DNA of 64,000 nt from Chitinophagales bacterium (GTDB lineage: Bacteria; Bacteroidota; Bacteroidia; Chitinophagales; Chitinophagaceae), in NCBI GenBank assembly GCA_017303335.1, contig JAFLBK010000002.1, positions 248,001-312,000 of the forward strand. Direction: 5' to 3'. Under the pieces are notes generated by a model. It was not told the origin of the DNA, did not search any database, and worked only from the letters and a program-made list of their open reading frames with translations. Made by a program: the position numbers and the translations under genes. Each line of letters starts with the position of its first letter. The stretch's first letter is position 1. Shown here in pieces: positions 60,596 to 64,000 of the stretch.

Positions 60596-61315
60596 ATGTC
60601 GAAAACAGAGATCCGCTTCCTCGAAGGTCCGCAAAGCCGCTGGAAAGAATTTAAGTTTACCGTTTCCGTACTGTATGAATTTATCAAGGGTTTCCGGGCT
60701 CTTCACTTCGTGGGGCCCTGTGTAACCGTTTTTGGATCGGCCCGTTTCAAAGAGGGGCATCCCGATTATGAATTCGCCCGCCAGCTTTCGGCCCGCATCG
60801 CCCAACTGGGACTTACGATCATGACGGGTGGCGGACCCGGCATCATGGAAGCCGCCAACCGGGGCGCCCGGGAAGCCGGTGGAAGGAGTGTGGGTTGCAA
60901 TATCCAGCTACCGCACGAACAGGAACCCAACCCGTACATGGACAAATGGGTGACCATCCGCTATTTCTTCATCCGCAAAACACTGCTCACCAAGTATTCC
61001 TACGCCTTTGTTGTACTGCCGGGTGGTTTCGGTACGCTCGACGAATACTTTGAAGCCATTACCCTCATTCAAACCAAAAAGATCAGCCAGTTCCCTGTTG
61101 TGATCATGGACAAGGAATTCTACAGGCATATCATGGCACATAACGAACTCATGCTGAAAGAAGGCACCATCTCTCCGGAAGATATGAAGCTGTTCATCTT
61201 CACCGACGATGTAGATGAAGCAGTGGCATACATCCGCGACAATACCATCCACAAATTCAACCTCAAGCCCGAACGGCCCTTCCGTCCCTTCAAGTGGCTG
61301 TTTGAAAAAGGCTGA
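60596..61315 (+). CDS. LOG-family protein (nucleotide 5'-monophosphate phosphoribohydrolase type)
   Basis: A 239-residue Rossmann-fold protein with the LOG motifs: ITVFGSAR-like VTVFGSARFKEGHPDYEFAR, MTGGGPGIMEAANRGAREAG, and VVLPGGFGTLDEYFEAITLI (PGGxGTxxE). LOG enzymes release nucleobases from nucleoside monophosphates; the physiological role in bacteria varies. It follows osmC by 58 bases on the same strand. Confidence 0.9.
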   Translation: MSKTEIRFLEGPQSRWKEFKFTVSVLYEFIKGFRALHFVGPCVTVFGSARFKEGHPDYEFARQLSARIAQLGLTIMTGGGPGIMEAANRGAREAGGRSVGCNIQLPHEQEPNPYMDKWVTIRYFFIRKTLLTKYSYAFVVLPGGFGTLDEYFEAITLIQTKKISQFPVVIMDKEFYRHIMAHNELMLKEGTISPEDMKLFIFTDDVDEAVAYIRDNTIHKFNLKPERPFRPFKWLFEKG

Positions 61316-61334
61316 TCCCCGGTTCCCCGGTTTT

Positions 61335-61348
61335 ATGACGAACGTCAT
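61335..61348. promoter_or_regulatory. FNR-type site ATGACgaacGTCAT
   Basis: Perfect palindrome of the RTGAY-N4-RTCAY type. Its centre is 51.5 bases from the CATCTTTG box at 61393-61400, identical to the spacing at the Crp/Fnr and stress-protein promoters. Confidence 0.65.
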
Positions 61349-61392
61349 GTTTTACTTTGATAGCAGTCATTTTACAGTCAGTGACGGCACGG

Positions 61393-61400
61393 CATCTTTG
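61393..61400 (+). promoter_or_regulatory. -7-like element (CATCTTTG) upstream of the CcoI leader
   Basis: One mismatch to TAnnTTTG at the first base. Predicted transcription starts near 61407, 11 bases before the small ORF. Confidence 0.45.
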
Positions 61401-61417
61401 TGCTGTAATCGTTGGCT

Positions 61418-61558
61418 ATGCAAGAAATTAAAGGAATTGCTGGCAGAACCAGGGGGTATATGTGGAAGACGATGTCACTGATTACAGGCTCGTTTTTCTT
61501 AGGTTCTGCACATCGATTTTCGGGGCTGAACATCAGTTCAACCAAAAGTGTACAGTAG
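61418..61558 (+). CDS. Possible 46-residue small protein in the CcoI leader
   Basis: ATG frame of 46 codons ending TAG, beginning MQEIKGIAGRTRGYMWKTM with a weakly hydrophobic segment SLITGSFFLGSA. It is preceded at the right distance by an FNR-type promoter and followed by a terminator. No family recognised. It may be a real small protein, a leader peptide, or a chance frame in a regulatory RNA. Confidence 0.35.
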   Translation: MQEIKGIAGRTRGYMWKTMSLITGSFFLGSAHRFSGLNISSTKSVQ

Positions 61559-61574
61559 TTTCTGTTTATTTTAC

Positions 61575-61607
61575 CCGCTGCATATTCTTATGCGGCGGCT
61601 TTTTTTT
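61575..61607 (+). terminator. Intrinsic terminator in front of the P-type ATPase gene
   Basis: A 10-bp stem CCGCTGCATA / TATGCGGCGG (one G-U pair) with loop TTCT, then C and eight T residues (61600-61607). This is a textbook intrinsic terminator on the coding strand, just before the ATPase frame, so transcripts from 61407 would end as RNAs of about 200 nt unless readthrough occurs. Confidence 0.8.
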
Positions 61608-61612
61608 GGAAA

Positions 61613-64000
61613 ATCAAAGCGATCAAAAAAGCTACAACCATACAAGATACCTGCTACCATTGCGGCGATGTCTGCGACAGCGAACCCATTGTGCTGGAGG
61701 AAAAGCATTTCTGCTGCACGGGCTGCAGGCAGGTGTACCTGCTCCTGAACGAGAATAATCTCTGTACCTATTACGACCTCGATAAGAACCCGGGCCTGAA
61801 AGCCCGGGGTAAATTCGTTTCGGGCCGCTTCGCGTACCTGGATGATGATTCGGTGCTGCAGAAACTGGCCCAGTTCCGGAGCGATCAGCAGGTGAATATC
61901 AGTTTCAGCATTCCGCAGATGCACTGCTCGTCGTGCATTTTCCTGCTCGAAAACCTGCACCGGATCGAGCCGGGTATCCGGCAATCGCAGGCCAATTTTC
62001 AACAGAAGGAGGTGTTCGTTTCCTACGATCCCCGGCAGGTGTCCCTGCGAAAAGTGGTGGAACTGCTTGCCTTCATCGGGTATGAGCCTTATATCAGCTT
62101 GAACGATAGTGGCGAGAAAAAGGCAAATAATTTCAATAAGAACCAGCTCTACCGCATCGGCGTAGCGGGATTCTGCTTCGGCAATATCATGATGATGAGT
62201 TTCCCGGAGTATTTTTCTTCGGGGATCATCAACGAGGCCGGACTGAAGGAAACCTTCAGCTGGATCAATCTTTTATTATCGCTTCCTGTTTTGTTCTTCA
62301 GCTCCTCATCGATCTTCAGTTCGGCCTGGAAGGGTTTGCGGCAGAACTTTCTGAATATCGATGCGCCGATCGCTTTGGCCATCATCGTAACCTTTGCGAG
62401 GAGTTATTACGAGATCGTATCCGGAACCGGCGCGGGCTATCTCGATTCCGGTACCGGCATTGTTTTCTTCATGCTGGTGGGCCGCTGGTTCCAGAATAAA
62501 ACCTACGATTCCTTCTCCTTCGACCGCGATTACCGCTCTTATTTTCCCCTGGGCGTATCGGTGATCCGGGAGGGCGAAGAGAAGAATATTCCGGTTACAC
62601 AGTTGAAACTGGCCGACCGCATCGTTATCCGCAACGAAGAAATGATACCCGCCGACGCGGTGCTGATGAAGGGCGATGCCCAGATCGATTACAGTTTTGT
62701 GAGCGGGGAGAATACACCGGTAGAAAAAAAGAAAGGCGAACTCATCTATGCAGGGGGCAAGCAAACCGGTGGCGTCATCGAACTCGAAGTGATCAAGGAA
62801 GCCTCGCAGAGCTATATCACGAAACTCTGGAACAACGAAGTGTTCAGCAGCAGCCGCAAGAACGAAGAGAAATCCTTTGTACACCCGTGGAGCCGGTATT
62901 TCACCCTGGCCCTGTTTTCCATTGCGCTCGGCGCATTGGTCTACTGGTGGATCCATGATACATCCCGGATCCTGCCGGCGGTGAGTGCGGTGCTGATTGT
63001 AGCCTGCCCCTGTTCATTGTTACTCTCGGCCACCTTCACCTATGGTAATATGCTGCGCATATTCGGCCGCAATAAACTGTACCTGAAGAACGCCAGTGTG
63101 ATCGAAGCGCTGGCCCGGGTGAACAGCATTGTATTCGACAAAACAGGAACCATCACACAAAATCATTCTTCGATCCTGAGTTACGAGGGCACGCCGCTTA
63201 CCGAATCGGAATTGCAAGCCGTACGGGCCGTTGCCCGCCAGTCGTCGCACCCGCTCAGTAAGGTGATCGCCGCGGGATTAAAAGTGAACGATATGCGGGA
63301 GCCTGCCGTAACCCGGTTCCGGGAATTCACCGGTAAGGGGGTGGAGGCAACCGTGAATGATATGGAACTGAAACTGGGTTCTGCCGGCTTTATCAACGAA
63401 TTCAGCCAGGGCATGATCTCGTACGATACCGGAACGCATGTTCACCTGGTGAAGAACAATGTACACATGGGCCGGTTTACGGTTCGTACACAGTATCGGA
63501 GCGGAATCGGGGAGATGCTCAAACATTTACGGCAGGATGGGTTTGAACTCTACCTGTTATCCGGTGATAATAATGCCGAACAGCAGAACCTGGAGCGGAT
63601 ATTCGGCAAAGGAACGGAGATACGTTTCAACCAGTCGCCGCAACAAAAACTCGACTTCATCCGGAACCTGCAGGCCGCAGGCCGGAATACCCTGATGCTG
63701 GGGGATGGCCTGAACGACGCGGGTGCCCTGATGCAAAGCGATGTGGGCATTGCCGTCAGCGAGAATTCGGCCCAGTTTTCCCCGGCCAGCGACGCCATCC
63801 TGGACAGCGTCAACGTAGGTTTGCTCGACCGCTTTGTTGCCTATGCCCGGGCCGGTAAAAAGATCGTGCTGGCCAGCTTCATCCTGTCTATTCTCTATAA
63901 TATCGTGGGTTTGTCCTTCGCGGTGCAGGGAACACTTTCGCCCATCATCGCCGCCATCCTGATGCCTGCCAGCAGCATCAGCATCGTGCTCTTCGTTACC
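61613..64000 (+). CDS. ccoI: Heavy-metal P-type ATPase of the CcoI/FixI type, 3' end outside the window
   Basis: Copper exporter needed for cbb3 oxidase assembly. The N terminus has a zinc-finger-like Cys domain (DTCYHCGDVC, HFCCTGCRQVY) and a metal-binding domain with MHCSSCIF. Then come membrane helices, the actuator (SFVSGENTPVEKKKGE), the ion-site helix with CPC (VLIVACPCSLLLSAT), the phosphorylation loop (VFDKTGTITQN), the HP motif (QSSHPLSK) and GDGLNDAGAL. About 795 residues are visible. The frame is open from 61559 but has no ATG/GTG/TTG; 61613 is a nominal start. An ATG at 61590 in the neighbouring frame reaches this frame by a -1 shift at A-AAA-AAG (61625-61631). Cbb3 oxidase genes probably follow beyond the window. 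Confidence 0.88.
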   Translation, partial: MKAIKKATTIQDTCYHCGDVCDSEPIVLEEKHFCCTGCRQVYLLLNENNLCTYYDLDKNPGLKARGKFVSGRFAYLDDDSVLQKLAQFRSDQQVNISFSIPQMHCSSCIFLLENLHRIEPGIRQSQANFQQKEVFVSYDPRQVSLRKVVELLAFIGYEPYISLNDSGEKKANNFNKNQLYRIGVAGFCFGNIMMMSFPEYFSSGIINEAGLKETFSWINLLLSLPVLFFSSSSIFSSAWKGLRQNFLNIDAPIALAIIVTFARSYYEIVSGTGAGYLDSGTGIVFFMLVGRWFQNKTYDSFSFDRDYRSYFPLGVSVIREGEEKNIPVTQLKLADRIVIRNEEMIPADAVLMKGDAQIDYSFVSGENTPVEKKKGELIYAGGKQTGGVIELEVIKEASQSYITKLWNNEVFSSSRKNEEKSFVHPWSRYFTLALFSIALGALVYWWIHDTSRILPAVSAVLIVACPCSLLLSATFTYGNMLRIFGRNKLYLKNASVIEALARVNSIVFDKTGTITQNHSSILSYEGTPLTESELQAVRAVARQSSHPLSKVIAAGLKVNDMREPAVTRFREFTGKGVEATVNDMELKLGSAGFINEFSQGMISYDTGTHVHLVKNNVHMGRFTVRTQYRSGIGEMLKHLRQDGFELYLLSGDNNAEQQNLERIFGKGTEIRFNQSPQQKLDFIRNLQAAGRNTLMLGDGLNDAGALMQSDVGIAVSENSAQFSPASDAILDSVNVGLLDRFVAYARAGKKIVLASFILSILYNIVGLSFAVQGTLSPIIAAILMPASSISIVLFVT

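Larger units (their letters stand above)
61316..61612. other. Leader region between the LOG gene and the P-type ATPase
   Basis: About 300 bases. It holds an FNR-type site (61335-61348), a -7-like box (CATCTTTG, 61393-61400), a 46-codon ORF (61418-61558) and a perfect intrinsic terminator (61575-61607). The ATPase frame opens directly afterwards, without an ATG of its own. Confidence 0.6.

Overview
The window looks like chromosome of a Bacteroidota member, most likely near the Chitinophagaceae. This rests on the succinylated arginine pathway, the Bacteroidota-type -7 promoter element (TAnnTTTG) found repeatedly upstream of genes, the REP-like palindromes (CGACTCCGCTC / GAGCGGAGTCG family), and the general gene content. 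No rRNA, CRISPR array, integrase or IS transposase was seen.

Layout. 0-8.6 kb (minus strand): purE and purK separated by an RND efflux operon (acrA-acrB-tolC). purK is fused in frame to a REP-flanked GIY-YIG nuclease module. 8.7-27.4 kb: housekeeping genes (hppD, L,D-transpeptidase, lysC, fbp, an ABC ATPase, FKBP isomerase, DinB-family protein, Nudix hydrolase, folC, a TonB-like protein, a secreted Cys-rich unknown, yggS family, acyl-CoA dehydrogenase, aat-clpS, tRNA-Val, mtaB, a GH3-family enzyme). 27.4-36.4 kb: one long arginine operon (GNAT-argG-argC-argD-argF'-argB-argE-[23S-IVP protein]-argH). In front of it I find a 30-codon ORF with four Arg codons clustered just before its stop and a stable hairpin starting at that stop, a candidate attenuation-type leader. 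36.4-41.7 kb: dxr, rseP, a membrane MutS-like protein and ssrA (tmRNA).

41.7-64 kb is a nitrogen-oxide and anaerobic-respiration region. A visibly more AT-rich block (about 42.5-48.2 kb) carries an Rrf2 regulator, a pterin synthase and a NorC/NorB-like pair. The NorB-like protein lacks the His and Glu expected in the first FeB ligand motif. Divergent from norC are a long structured leader, a DGC-domain zinc-binding protein and a 602-residue Cys-containing protein I cannot assign. Then come ric (Fe-S repair), a heme-copper-oxidase-like membrane protein, a Crp/Fnr regulator, and a clade II (Sec/lipoprotein type) nos operon: cytochrome c, nosZ, a membrane-NosL fusion, nosD, nosF, nosY, hemerythrin and truncated haemoglobin. 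Fasciclin, universal stress, OsmC and LOG proteins follow, and the window ends inside a CcoI/FixI-type P-type ATPase.

Regulation. Six copies of an FNR-type palindrome (RTGAY-N4-RTCAY, one degenerate) lie upstream of the heme-copper-like gene, the Crp/Fnr gene itself, cytochrome c-nosZ, fasciclin, the stress-protein operon and the CcoI leader. Their centres are 29.5-30.5 or exactly 51.5 bp from a Bacteroidota -7 box, which argues for one FNR-type regulon run by the local regulator. The norC/DGC promoters lack such a site and are more likely under the Rrf2 protein.
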